64,000 nt of DNA from an uncultured Ruminococcus sp. (GTDB taxonomy: Bacteria; Bacillota; Clostridia; Oscillospirales; Ruminococcaceae), in assembly GCA_910584195.1 (NCBI GenBank), contig CAJTYV010000002.1, positions 124,001-188,000 of the forward strand, read 5' to 3'. Under the pieces are notes generated by a model that was given only the letters and a program-made list of their open reading frames with translations, ran no database searches and had not been told where the DNA came from. Shown here piece by piece: positions 45,470 through 53,440 of the stretch. Position numbers and translations under genes: made by a program. Within the stretch, counting starts at the first letter, position 1; the number at the start of each line of letters is the position of its first letter.

Positions 45470-45682
45470 TTAAGGTTTTTCTAAACACATCTCTTTCTCA
45501 TCATCATTTTTATCCTGATTTTCAAGCGCAAAACGGATACACTGATTAATGAGCTGATTTAAAGAAATGTCATTTTCCGCTGCAAGTTCTTCAAGAGTTT
45601 CAGCAAGCGGTATTGGAATACGAATCGTTTTGGTAATATGATCGTATCCTTTTGAAATTCTAAACATCATTTCTTCTCGCAT
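45470..45682 (-). CDS. Ribbon-helix-helix protein, 70 residues
   Basis: 70 residues from the ATG at 45682, chosen because the N-terminal length then equals that of its paralogue at 45173-45349; a TTG at 45700 or the ATG codons at 45670 and 45667 are possible. The strand ITKTIRIPIPLAETLEELAA and ENDISLNQLINQCIRFAL are a CopG-like fold. An acidic tail follows. Possible repressor or orphan antitoxin. Confidence 0.65.
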   Translation of the reverse strand: MREEMMFRISKGYDHITKTIRIPIPLAETLEELAAENDISLNQLINQCIRFALENQDKNDDEKEMCLEKP

Positions 45683-45893
45683 ATAAGATACCTGTCTCAA
45701 CCGACAGAAGTCTCAGGCACCTGTACGTTTTTCACCTCCGTAAGCTCTTTCTTCTGCTGGAATAGTTGAGTAATTATATTGTACCACATATTTAAACTTA
45801 AATCAATCCATATACATGCTTTTCAGAACTGTTATCTTGTTGTAAAACGACATGCAGTGTCAATCGTACTTATAGTCATTCTATTTGAAATTG

Positions 45894-45991
45894 AGAACTT
45901 GTATATTTCAATAGACCTCCTCCGAAACTAAAAAATCCTGCGTCGTCCAACATTTTTTAGTTTCAGAGGAGGTCTAATAAACACAGGTTCT
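45894..45991. mobile_element. MITE-like element, 98 bp, AGAACYTGT termini
   Basis: Left end AGAACTTGT (45894-45902) and the reverse complement of ACAGGTTCT (45983-45991) differ at one base. In between a 24-base stem, 45913-45936 with 45952-45975, has a single mismatch and a 15-base loop. It begins 3 bases beyond the stop codon of the GH105 gene and may act as its mRNA end. Its terminus is that of the 225-bp element at 44677-44901. Confidence 0.7.
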
Positions 45992-45993
45992 TA

Positions 45994-47106
45994 CTAATAA
46001 ACAGACAGTTCATACGCTGCCATAAGATATGGAGCTATCCCTTTCGCTTCATTTTCAACTATCCGTTCGCTTAGATAATAATCCGCTGAACCGTCACGGT
46101 TTTCCTCTCCGCCAAGACCGCCCATAAGGCAAATATTTTTCAGCACCGGTATATCGCCGGATCTATCAATATATTTCTCAGTAACCGCCGATAACGCCGA
46201 TATGCCAAATTCAGCCGCATTTTTTTCAACAACGCCTAATCTGTGACCTTTCATAGCTCCATAGGCATATAGCAGAGTTCCGCTTGTTTCCGGATAGTTT
46301 TTCACATTCTCCGGACGTGCAGGAAGCTGCAAAAGCATTCCATCATCGGTGAGATAACGGCTAAGCGAATTTACAAGTTCACTCAGCATCTTACCAACAG
46401 AATCGTCTTGCGTTATTTCGTACAAATCTGCAAGACCTGCGCAGAGCCAACCGTTAGACCTCAGCCAAAATTCCTTTGAAAGACCGGTTTCACAGTCTGC
46501 CCAAAAAATATTTCTATCCTCACTGTAGCCATGAAAATACAAGCCTGTATCTTCATCATGCATAATTGATCGAATATTGCCCACCTGAGACAACACATCT
46601 GAAATTATTGAATTATCACCCTTGAGACTGCCGTATGACGCCAAAAACGGAAGAGCCATATAAGCTCCGTCAAGCCAAATTTGATTTGGATATATCGCTT
46701 TATGCCAAAAGCTGCCGCATTTAAGTCTCGGATGCACTGCAAGCTGTTCGCTGTACAATCTTTCATATGCCATACGGTATCTCTCGAAACCTGTCAATTC
46801 ATGAAGCTTAATAAGATTCATGCCGCCGCATATATTATCAAGATTAAAGTCTAAAACATTAATCGTCGGGATACCCCCGTCCTCATCAACATAGCTGTCC
46901 GTAAATCTTACAGCGTAACTGATATATCTCTCGCCGCCATACATAAGCAATGCCCTTATCATACATCCGTCCATATAATTCCATTTTGGCTGCTTTCGGA
47001 AAATGAAATTTTCTCTGTTCCATTTCGGATTTAACGGATCAGACGTTAATACAAGACTTTCAATATAATTATGAGCTGTCTGCTCAATAACAGTTTTATC
47101 CGTCAT
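45994..47106 (-). CDS. GH105 unsaturated rhamnogalacturonyl hydrolase
   Basis: 370 residues, no signal peptide, cytoplasmic. GH105 enzymes (YteR, YesR) remove the unsaturated galacturonyl residue left by lyases from rhamnogalacturonan oligosaccharides. The conserved pieces are WNYMDGCMIRALL, FWHKAIYPNQIWLDGAYM with the catalytic Asp, and FWLRSNGWLCAGLADLYE. The ATG overlaps the permease stop by four bases, so it belongs to the ABC operon that would import its substrate. A MITE-like element follows the stop. Confidence 0.93.
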   Translation of the reverse strand: MTDKTVIEQTAHNYIESLVLTSDPLNPKWNRENFIFRKQPKWNYMDGCMIRALLMYGGERYISYAVRFTDSYVDEDGGIPTINVLDFNLDNICGGMNLIKLHELTGFERYRMAYERLYSEQLAVHPRLKCGSFWHKAIYPNQIWLDGAYMALPFLASYGSLKGDNSIISDVLSQVGNIRSIMHDEDTGLYFHGYSEDRNIFWADCETGLSKEFWLRSNGWLCAGLADLYEITQDDSVGKMLSELVNSLSRYLTDDGMLLQLPARPENVKNYPETSGTLLYAYGAMKGHRLGVVEKNAAEFGISALSAVTEKYIDRSGDIPVLKNICLMGGLGGEENRDGSADYYLSERIVENEAKGIAPYLMAAYELSVY

Positions 47107-47930
47107 CCCGACAAGCCTCCTGCGGTTATACCGCTTATAAATTTTTTCTGAGCAATTCCAAAAACTGCTATTGACGGTATCAGCCCGATAACCGACATTG
47201 CCAATATCTTACATTGCTCATAGCCATTACCCGTGCTGTCGGCAGAAAGTCTCAATATCAGCGACAGCGGATATTTCTCAACCGAGCTTATTATTATAAG
47301 AGGCGTGAGAAAATCATTCATAGTCCACAAAAACGTAAACACCGATATTGAAACGATAACAGGACGAACACACGGCACAAGTATGTGTATAAGAATACTA
47401 AGCGAATTGCAGCCGTCTATCCTTGCCGCTTCATCAAATTCCTTAGGCACACCGCTGAAAAATTTTGTCAGCATGAATACAAAACTGCCCTCTGCTGCAA
47501 ATAAAGCCGGTACTGTCAGCGGAATATACGTATCAAGCATACCAAGTTTGCTCCACATAAGGTACATAGGCATTACCGTAACTATGGCAGGCATAAACAT
47601 CGTCCCCATTAAAATTGCGTAAAACAGTCGTTTGAAAGGAAAATCAAATCGAGAAAAGCCGTATGCCGTGAGTACGGAGGATATTATTGCAAACAGTGTT
47701 TTCGGGATAATAACAGCAAATGTGTTTAGAAAATAATGTCCCATTGTGTGACCCGTAACTGTTTGCCACGCCCTTGCATACACCGAAAGATCAAAACTTT
47801 CCGGCACGAACCATGGGGATGAAAATATCTCGTTATTAGACTTAAAGCTCGCTCCCACGAGCCAAAGAAGCGGATAGAGCATTACAACAGCTCCCATAGT
47901 CAGAAACAGATATAAAGCCGTTTTTTTCAT
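47103..47930 (-). CDS. Sugar ABC permease, MalG type
   Basis: 275 residues from the ATG at 47930 (AGGGAGAACGT upstream); the ATG overlaps the previous stop as ATGA. Six membrane segments with the EAA-loop EFDEAARIDGCNSLSILIHILVP, typical of MalG/LacG-type carbohydrate permeases. Partner of the MalF-type permease next to it. Confidence 0.92.
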   Translation of the reverse strand: MKKTALYLFLTMGAVVMLYPLLWLVGASFKSNNEIFSSPWFVPESFDLSVYARAWQTVTGHTMGHYFLNTFAVIIPKTLFAIISSVLTAYGFSRFDFPFKRLFYAILMGTMFMPAIVTVMPMYLMWSKLGMLDTYIPLTVPALFAAEGSFVFMLTKFFSGVPKEFDEAARIDGCNSLSILIHILVPCVRPVIVSISVFTFLWTMNDFLTPLIIISSVEKYPLSLILRLSADSTGNGYEQCKILAMSVIGLIPSIAVFGIAQKKFISGITAGGLSG

Positions 47931-48814
47931 ACGTTCTCCCTGTGCCGCTTCATAAAGCCAAACGTCGCCGAAACCACCGCTGAAATAAGTGTAAACATCA
48001 CCCATGACAAAGCGTTAGCGTAACCCATTTCCCGATATTTAAACATTTCGTCATAGATAAGCATTCCAAGCGTGTATGTTCCTTTAAGAGGACCGCCTCC
48101 GGTTATCATATACGGCGCATTAAATTCCTGCATAGCTGCAATTATCTGCAATATGAGATTAAGAAAAATAACGTTTTTCAACAAAGGTAATGTTATATAG
48201 AAAAAACTTCGTATATTGCCGCAGCCATCAACCTTTGCAGCATCATAATATTCACTCGGAATATCGCGTAATGCGTTGAGAAAAATTATCATAGCCGACC
48301 CAAATTCCCATAATCGCAAAAGAATTATTATCCACATAGAATGAACCGAATCGCCATACCAACTGACCGGCAAAAGACCGCAAATCTCAAGAAGCTGATT
48401 CACAAGTCCGTCAGATGTAAATAAAAACTGCCACATTATCACTACTGCAAGATTTGAGCCTAAAATAGAAGGTATGTAGAAAATAGTACGGTATATACCT
48501 ATTCCCTTTATCTCAATATTTAGCATAACCGCCGTGAAAAGCGAAAATATAAGCTTTATAGGTACAAGCGCTGCGGTGTATTTCAATGTAACTGCCGCAG
48601 CATTAAAAAAATTGCTGTCTCCGAGCATTCGTTTAAAGTTCTCTAAACCCGTAAATTCGGGCTGACGTATTCCGTCATATTCGGTCAAACCCAATATAAA
48701 AGAGGAGGTAAAAGGGTATAGAGTAAACAGAACAAAGCCTGCCAAAAACGGCGTAATCAGCAGCAATCCTGTGTGCTTACCCACACCTACGGGATTACTA
48801 TACTTCTTTTTCAT
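47927..48814 (-). CDS. Sugar ABC permease, MalF type
   Basis: 295 residues with six membrane helices. The EAA motif appears as EYYDAAKVDGCGNIRSFFYITLP. First permease of the carbohydrate transporter; overlaps the solute-binding protein gene by ATGA. No ATPase gene is in the operon, so a shared MsmX-type ATPase encoded elsewhere is expected. Confidence 0.92.
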   Translation of the reverse strand: MKKKYSNPVGVGKHTGLLLITPFLAGFVLFTLYPFTSSFILGLTEYDGIRQPEFTGLENFKRMLGDSNFFNAAAVTLKYTAALVPIKLIFSLFTAVMLNIEIKGIGIYRTIFYIPSILGSNLAVVIMWQFLFTSDGLVNQLLEICGLLPVSWYGDSVHSMWIIILLRLWEFGSAMIIFLNALRDIPSEYYDAAKVDGCGNIRSFFYITLPLLKNVIFLNLILQIIAAMQEFNAPYMITGGGPLKGTYTLGMLIYDEMFKYREMGYANALSWVMFTLISAVVSATFGFMKRHRENV

Positions 48815-50112
48815 CTTTTTATTCTCTCCAGATATTCCGTTATAGAAACATACATTTCATGAGCCGCTTCAGCAGGATCAGCCTCGTTGTAAGAAACCTT
48901 TTCTATAGCAGTATTGTAGTATTCTTTCATCTGCGCAAGTTCCATATACGGACTTATAGTCACGGTATCAAGTTTCTCAAGCATTGCATCGTTTTCCTGC
49001 GCCAGACCTGTGAGTCTGCCGTTTTTTTCAAGACTTTCTTCAGCTATTCGCGATGACGGTATTCCTCTGGTCGTTCCGAGAATTGAAGCTGCATCAGTAT
49101 CATTAAGCATGAAATCCATAAACGCCGCAGCTTCATCGGGATTTTCAGTATTCCTTGATATTGCGTACAGCAATGACGGCTTTATCATCCAACCGCCGCT
49201 CTTACCGCTGTCATCAGAAAGCATAGGACCCGCTTCAAGAACGCCCTTAGAAAGTGTCATTTCATACTTTCCGACAGAACTGCCCCACTCAAGAACGCCT
49301 GCAACTCTGCCGTCTATAAATTCCGGCGATTGATAAAGCGCCGCAGTACCATCCTCATCAATCCGTATATCAATAGTACGGATGACGTGATTATCCTCCA
49401 ACTTTTTGTAAAAATCAAGCGCATTTCTGATGTCACCCTCTGTAAATCCCAGTTCTCCGTCAATTGTAATAAATTGTCTGCCCGTCTGCTGCTGAACGTA
49501 CACAACTGCCAAATACCAAGCTGTGCCTCCTGACTGTATATCAATGTCAAGAGGATAAATTCCCTCATTATGAAATCTTTCACCTAAATCAAACAGTTCA
49601 GACCAAGTCTCAGGATACTTAGCGCCAAAATGCTTATATGTCTCTGAATTGTAAAAAAGTCCCCTGCCGCTTACCGAAACTGCAACACCGTTAAGTACGC
49701 TGCCGACCTCACCAAAAGAAAGAACTTCACTATTGAATTGGGTAAGATCAAGATACTTCGTAAGAAGCTCAAGATCATAAAATCCTTTTCCGTCAGGCGA
49801 AAAAGAAATGAGCCAATCATAGTTTATCTGCATAATATCAGGCTCTGTTCCGCCGCTTAGCTGTGTGCCCACCTTTTCTGTCCAGCCGTCCCAGCCGCCG
49901 TATTCCGGAATTATAGTAATATCAGAATGTTTTGAATTCCACAATTCAATAGCTCTGAGAGTAGCTTCATGGCGGTCGTCTCCTCCCCACCATGAAAAAC
50001 GCAGGGTACACTTATCGAGCGTACCATCCGGCGGAGTAAATTCAGATTTATTTCCTCCGCAAGCTGAGAGAGAAACAAGACATGCTGCCGCCATTAATAT
50101 ATATTTTTTCAT
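48811..50112 (-). CDS. Sugar ABC solute-binding lipoprotein
   Basis: 433 residues. The signal ends in the lipobox LSAC. The mature part is a family 1 solute-binding protein, with RFSWWGGDDRHEATLRAIELW and AAAFMDFMLND. First gene of the importer operon, and a promoter lies about 30 bases upstream. With GH105 downstream, the likely ligand is an unsaturated rhamnogalacturonan oligosaccharide, as in the Bacillus yteP-ytcP-ytcQ-yteR system. Confidence 0.9.
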   Translation of the reverse strand: MKKYILMAAACLVSLSACGGNKSEFTPPDGTLDKCTLRFSWWGGDDRHEATLRAIELWNSKHSDITIIPEYGGWDGWTEKVGTQLSGGTEPDIMQINYDWLISFSPDGKGFYDLELLTKYLDLTQFNSEVLSFGEVGSVLNGVAVSVSGRGLFYNSETYKHFGAKYPETWSELFDLGERFHNEGIYPLDIDIQSGGTAWYLAVVYVQQQTGRQFITIDGELGFTEGDIRNALDFYKKLEDNHVIRTIDIRIDEDGTAALYQSPEFIDGRVAGVLEWGSSVGKYEMTLSKGVLEAGPMLSDDSGKSGGWMIKPSLLYAISRNTENPDEAAAFMDFMLNDTDAASILGTTRGIPSSRIAEESLEKNGRLTGLAQENDAMLEKLDTVTISPYMELAQMKEYYNTAIEKVSYNEADPAEAAHEMYVSITEYLERIKR

Positions 50113-50143
50113 ACTCTCAATCCTTAAATATAATGATACATTA

Positions 50144-50172
50144 ATTATATACTATTTCGCCCAAAAAATCAA
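50144..50172 (-). promoter_or_regulatory. Promoter for the rhamnogalacturonan importer operon
   Basis: On the minus strand, TTGATT (50172-50167), a 17-base spacer starting TTTTGG, TATAAT (50149-50144). The same TTGATTTTTTGG start is seen in the promoter of the GH9 gene at 61459-61487. Confidence 0.75.
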
Positions 50173-50207
50173 GAGGTTAAATATTGATTTTATGAACATA
50201 TTACAAA

Positions 50208-50247
50208 TTACTCCCCCTTTAATTTTGTTTCATTAAAGGGGGAGTAA
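50208..50247 (-). terminator. 16-bp hairpin after the polytopic membrane protein gene
   Basis: TTACTCCCCCTTTAAT (50208-50223) pairs perfectly with ATTAAAGGGGGAGTAA (50232-50247). The minus-strand tail TTTGTAATATG is only moderately U-rich. It lies between the end of the membrane protein gene and the importer promoter. Confidence 0.75.
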
Positions 50248-50291
50248 TAAACCATAAAATATTGTTTAATTAAATATTTGTGCCAAAATAT

Positions 50292-51806
50292 CTATTTAGC
50301 AATATATTTGAAGAAAAACGAATCTTCAAATTCACCGAAGAAATTATTTCGCATCCCGTCATCAAGAAGATCTATGTGAGCAGCTTCAGATGTTGCATCG
50401 GGATTTGCAAGCTTGTTCGGAGTAAGCTGCACTGCACGCATTATCTCATGTTGGGCAGTTATTCCGCCTGCTGCAAGAACTAATGTTAGAGCCGCTGCCG
50501 CTGCCCATTTTTTTTCTTTCAAAAGTAAACTTTCTGTGTCGATAATCAGAGTAAACAATATCACAAGAGCCGGAATAGAAGCTCTCATGCAGAAATCAAT
50601 GCCAGATCCTACCCTGATAAGCGGAACTATAAGCAATGTTATAAGGGAAACATAATAAAGCGGTTTTTTCCCCTGTTTTTTGAATATAAGAATGTAGTAA
50701 ACAAGACACTCGAAAAAGAGAAAAACAATATACGTCATAAATACCAAAGACGGTTTTGTAAACGTAAGTCCGGTAGTACCGCTGCTGTTAGCTTTCAGGA
50801 ATAAAGCAGAGGTTATTCCGATAAGTCCGCCTGCAATAACATTCTGAAATGTTATTATATCACGAAGAATTATCGGTATGTTCGTCTTAAAGGACTTCTT
50901 TTTATCATAAAGCTCAATAAATCGCCTTACAACCAAGTAACCCATAAGCGGAAGCATTCCTATGGCGGGAAGCGTACAGAACAATAGGCTGAACGAGAAC
51001 ACAAACACAAGAGATCTGTTGTCTTTCATGTGAAGCAGCATCAGCGTAATTATCCATGCAGGAACAGCCTGATTAAATACCCAAAAAAGCTGTGTTGTAA
51101 ATGAGGAGTACTGAAAGCCTGTCGACCAATGCTCTATATGACCCGAATTAAACCACAGAAAATCAGGAGAATTAGAGTAGATAAACGAGCCTACTATATC
51201 AAGTCCGCTGAAAAATATAAACGCAAGTATTATCGGTAGGGATAGCTTTTTGTGATATGCTGAAATCAGATAAAACACCAAAAGCACACCTATAAGACAC
51301 CAAAAATAAAGAAAAATATGAGCGGCATGAAGTCCCCAGAGCTTACCGGCACATGCGGCAGGCAGCCAAAGCGCAAAATAATAAACCATTGCCACAGGAT
51401 TTTCAAAGTGCGGCGATGCGTCCTCAATTATTACAGGCCACGGTTTTTCAACGAGGTACTCCAAAATTGCATTACGCCACATATGATCGAAATTCTGATA
51501 CGCAAACTCACCTATACCTGACATATACATCCATAAAAAAGCAAGTATCACTGCTGCAAAAATTACCGCGGCATTTTTTCTGCATAAAAAAGAAATATCT
51601 GTCTTTGGTGCGCTTTTCATAGCGAAATAAAGCCCTACAGAAATTACTGCCGCTGAAATTAAAGCAAGCGGCAGCTTGAACCAGCCGAATACAAATATAT
51701 ATATCGGAACAGCAAGATAAATATAGGCAGCTCTGATAAATACAGACGAAGTTGTTTTACTGCTTTTTTCCGATAGTTTAAACATACTTTTTAATGACTT
51801 TTTCAT
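50292..51806 (-). CDS. Polytopic membrane protein, possible GT-C glycosyltransferase
   Basis: 504 residues with about 12 membrane helices and GGAGAC before the ATG. An extracytoplasmic loop after the third helix has GEFAYQNFDHMWRNAI; the Asp in this loop is placed like the Asp/Glu pair of GT-C enzymes that use polyprenyl-phosphate sugars. It is 12 bases downstream of a HAD phosphatase gene and in the same operon as a UbiA-type enzyme. The family is not certain. Confidence 0.6.
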   Translation of the reverse strand: MKKSLKSMFKLSEKSSKTTSSVFIRAAYIYLAVPIYIFVFGWFKLPLALISAAVISVGLYFAMKSAPKTDISFLCRKNAAVIFAAVILAFLWMYMSGIGEFAYQNFDHMWRNAILEYLVEKPWPVIIEDASPHFENPVAMVYYFALWLPAACAGKLWGLHAAHIFLYFWCLIGVLLVFYLISAYHKKLSLPIILAFIFFSGLDIVGSFIYSNSPDFLWFNSGHIEHWSTGFQYSSFTTQLFWVFNQAVPAWIITLMLLHMKDNRSLVFVFSFSLLFCTLPAIGMLPLMGYLVVRRFIELYDKKKSFKTNIPIILRDIITFQNVIAGGLIGITSALFLKANSSGTTGLTFTKPSLVFMTYIVFLFFECLVYYILIFKKQGKKPLYYVSLITLLIVPLIRVGSGIDFCMRASIPALVILFTLIIDTESLLLKEKKWAAAAALTLVLAAGGITAQHEIMRAVQLTPNKLANPDATSEAAHIDLLDDGMRNNFFGEFEDSFFFKYIAK

Positions 51807-51818
51807 ATGTCTCCTTCC

Positions 51819-52379
51819 TCACAATTCCCATTTGTACAATTTTCCATTTTTTACAAGATATGCATTATCGGCAAGACGAGCCATTGGGATATCTGAATGG
51901 GAATCGGAATAAAATTCTTCAATTTTTGTGCTTCCGTAATCATTTTTAAATCGTTTAACTTTTTCTTCACCTTTACAGTTTTCACTATAAAATTTACCGC
52001 TTTTCGGATCAACCTCCGAAGCCGTCAGACGAATTCCGCCTAATATATGGCAGAAACCTTTCAAAAGGAACTCCGGAGAAGCCGAAATTATAATATCATC
52101 TGATTTTTGTTTTGCTCTGTACCAAGGCATTATCTTATTTTGAAAACGCTCGCAGAAAAGTTTTGTTTCGGACGAAATATCACTTATAATCGACAAAAAT
52201 GAGAAAAATGCCTCCTTAGCCTCCGTAAGAGAAATTTTTCCAAGCTTATACTTTGCCATTGCCCCAATCTGCTTTGGAAGTAACCGAATTACGGACGGGT
52301 GCCTTCTCAGAATAAAAAAATAAAAATCAACGGTACTGTCTCCGCTGTAAATCGTTCCGTCAAAATCGTAAACATTCAT
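51819..52379 (-). CDS. HAD-superfamily phosphatase (SerB-like, IB subfamily)
   Basis: 186 residues, GGAGGCAGTCA before the ATG. Motif I YDFDGTIYSGD, motif II ISASPEFLL, motif III KNDYG and motif IV YSDSHSDIPML-like SDSHSDIPMARLAD are in order. It starts inside the UbiA gene (20-base overlap). In the decaprenyl-phosphoryl-pentose pathway a phosphatase acts on the UbiA-type product, which may be its role here. Confidence 0.85.
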   Translation of the reverse strand: MNVYDFDGTIYSGDSTVDFYFFILRRHPSVIRLLPKQIGAMAKYKLGKISLTEAKEAFFSFLSIISDISSETKLFCERFQNKIMPWYRAKQKSDDIIISASPEFLLKGFCHILGGIRLTASEVDPKSGKFYSENCKGEEKVKRFKNDYGSTKIEEFYSDSHSDIPMARLADNAYLVKNGKLYKWEL

Positions 52380-53241
52380 TGACTGCCTCCGGAAAATATA
52401 TAATTACAAAAACCAACACAGCATAAACTCCTGCAAGAATAAGCAACAGCTTGTCCCCAAGTATCATATCAACGGGATTGCCGTTCACATCAACCTCCAG
52501 TTTATATGAATAACGCATCATCATTACCAAAATAAGCGGAGTAGTGTAAATCATCAGACCAGTATCATTGGCGTTCAGACTCCAAATTGAGTAAAAAACC
52601 GCAAATAATGACAGATACATGTACATATTGCTGTTAAGGTACTGCAAGCTGTAAAAGTTAAGCACCTTTCTTGCAGAATCGCCGCATGACATTTTTTCAT
52701 TCCGCCGCTTACCAAACGCTAAAAACAATGAAAGCGAAATTACCGTTAAATATAACCAGCCTGATATTCTTATGCCTGTAATTGCTGAACCATAGAATAC
52801 TCTGAAGAAAAATCCCGAAACCAAAAGAACAATATCTATAACCGGCTTATTTTTCAGAGATATACTGTAAAGCAGATTCAAAAGCATATAAACCCAAGGT
52901 ATAAGGGCGCGTATACTTAATCCACAAATTAAATAATTCAGTATCGCTGCAATTAACAGAAGTATGGCAATCATCACACATGCTTCTTTTTTTGATACTG
53001 CTCCGCTGGCGAGAGGTCTTTTGCATTTATCGGGATGCTGACGATCATTTTCGATATCGTTCATATCATTGATAATGTATACGGCAGACGAACAAAAAGA
53101 AAATACCAAAAAGCCCAATATAAGCTGATAAATCACATCTCTTTCAATAAGAGCAGTACCGAAAAAAGCCGGAATTACTATAAGTAGATTTTTTATCCAA
53201 TGCTTGATGCGAATAAGTTTAATATATGATTTAACTTTCAA
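52360..53241 (-). CDS. UbiA-family prenyltransferase (DPPR synthase-like)
   Basis: 293 residues from a TTG at 53241 with GGGGAGGTGCAGGA upstream. Eight or nine membrane helices with the Asp-rich UbiA motif NDMNDIENDRQHPDKCKRPL. The residue pattern KRPLASGAVS and the partner HAD phosphatase recall decaprenyl-phosphate phosphoribosyltransferases, which attach a phosphoribose to a polyprenyl phosphate. Confident as UbiA family; specific substrate inferred. Confidence 0.85.
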   Translation of the reverse strand: MKVKSYIKLIRIKHWIKNLLIVIPAFFGTALIERDVIYQLILGFLVFSFCSSAVYIINDMNDIENDRQHPDKCKRPLASGAVSKKEACVMIAILLLIAAILNYLICGLSIRALIPWVYMLLNLLYSISLKNKPVIDIVLLVSGFFFRVFYGSAITGIRISGWLYLTVISLSLFLAFGKRRNEKMSCGDSARKVLNFYSLQYLNSNMYMYLSLFAVFYSIWSLNANDTGLMIYTTPLILVMMMRYSYKLEVDVNGNPVDMILGDKLLLILAGVYAVLVFVIIYFPEAVNECLRF

Positions 53242-53349
53242 TCCTGCACCTCCCCATATTTTAGACTTTCAAAATAATAATTTTTCTCTCATTTTTCAAA
53301 ATTTTATTTCAATAAATATCATATCCCGAAAAATAACATTTACTAATTT

Positions 53350-53378
53350 ATTATATCAGTTTTATTACAAATTGTCAA
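53350..53378 (-). promoter_or_regulatory. Consensus sigma-A promoter for the UbiA operon
   Basis: On the minus strand, TTGACA (53378-53373), a 17-base spacer, TATAAT (53355-53350). It serves the UbiA/HAD/membrane protein group. Confidence 0.85.
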
Positions 53379-53391
53379 TATTTCTTGTAAA

Positions 53392-53430
53392 AAGAACCGC
53401 TGCCCTCTTTGTAAGAAAACAACGGTTCTT
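53392..53430 (-). terminator. Terminator after the GH9 gene
   Basis: AAGAACCG (53392-53399) and CGGTTCTT (53423-53430) form an 8-bp stem around a 23-base loop; the minus-strand tail is TTTTTA. It lies between the GH9 stop and the UbiA promoter. Confidence 0.75.
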
Positions 53431-53440
53431 TTATTATTAA

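Noticed and set aside
45173..45682. Complete toxin-antitoxin module
   Set aside because: Two RHH genes are seen but no toxin reading frame lies beside either.
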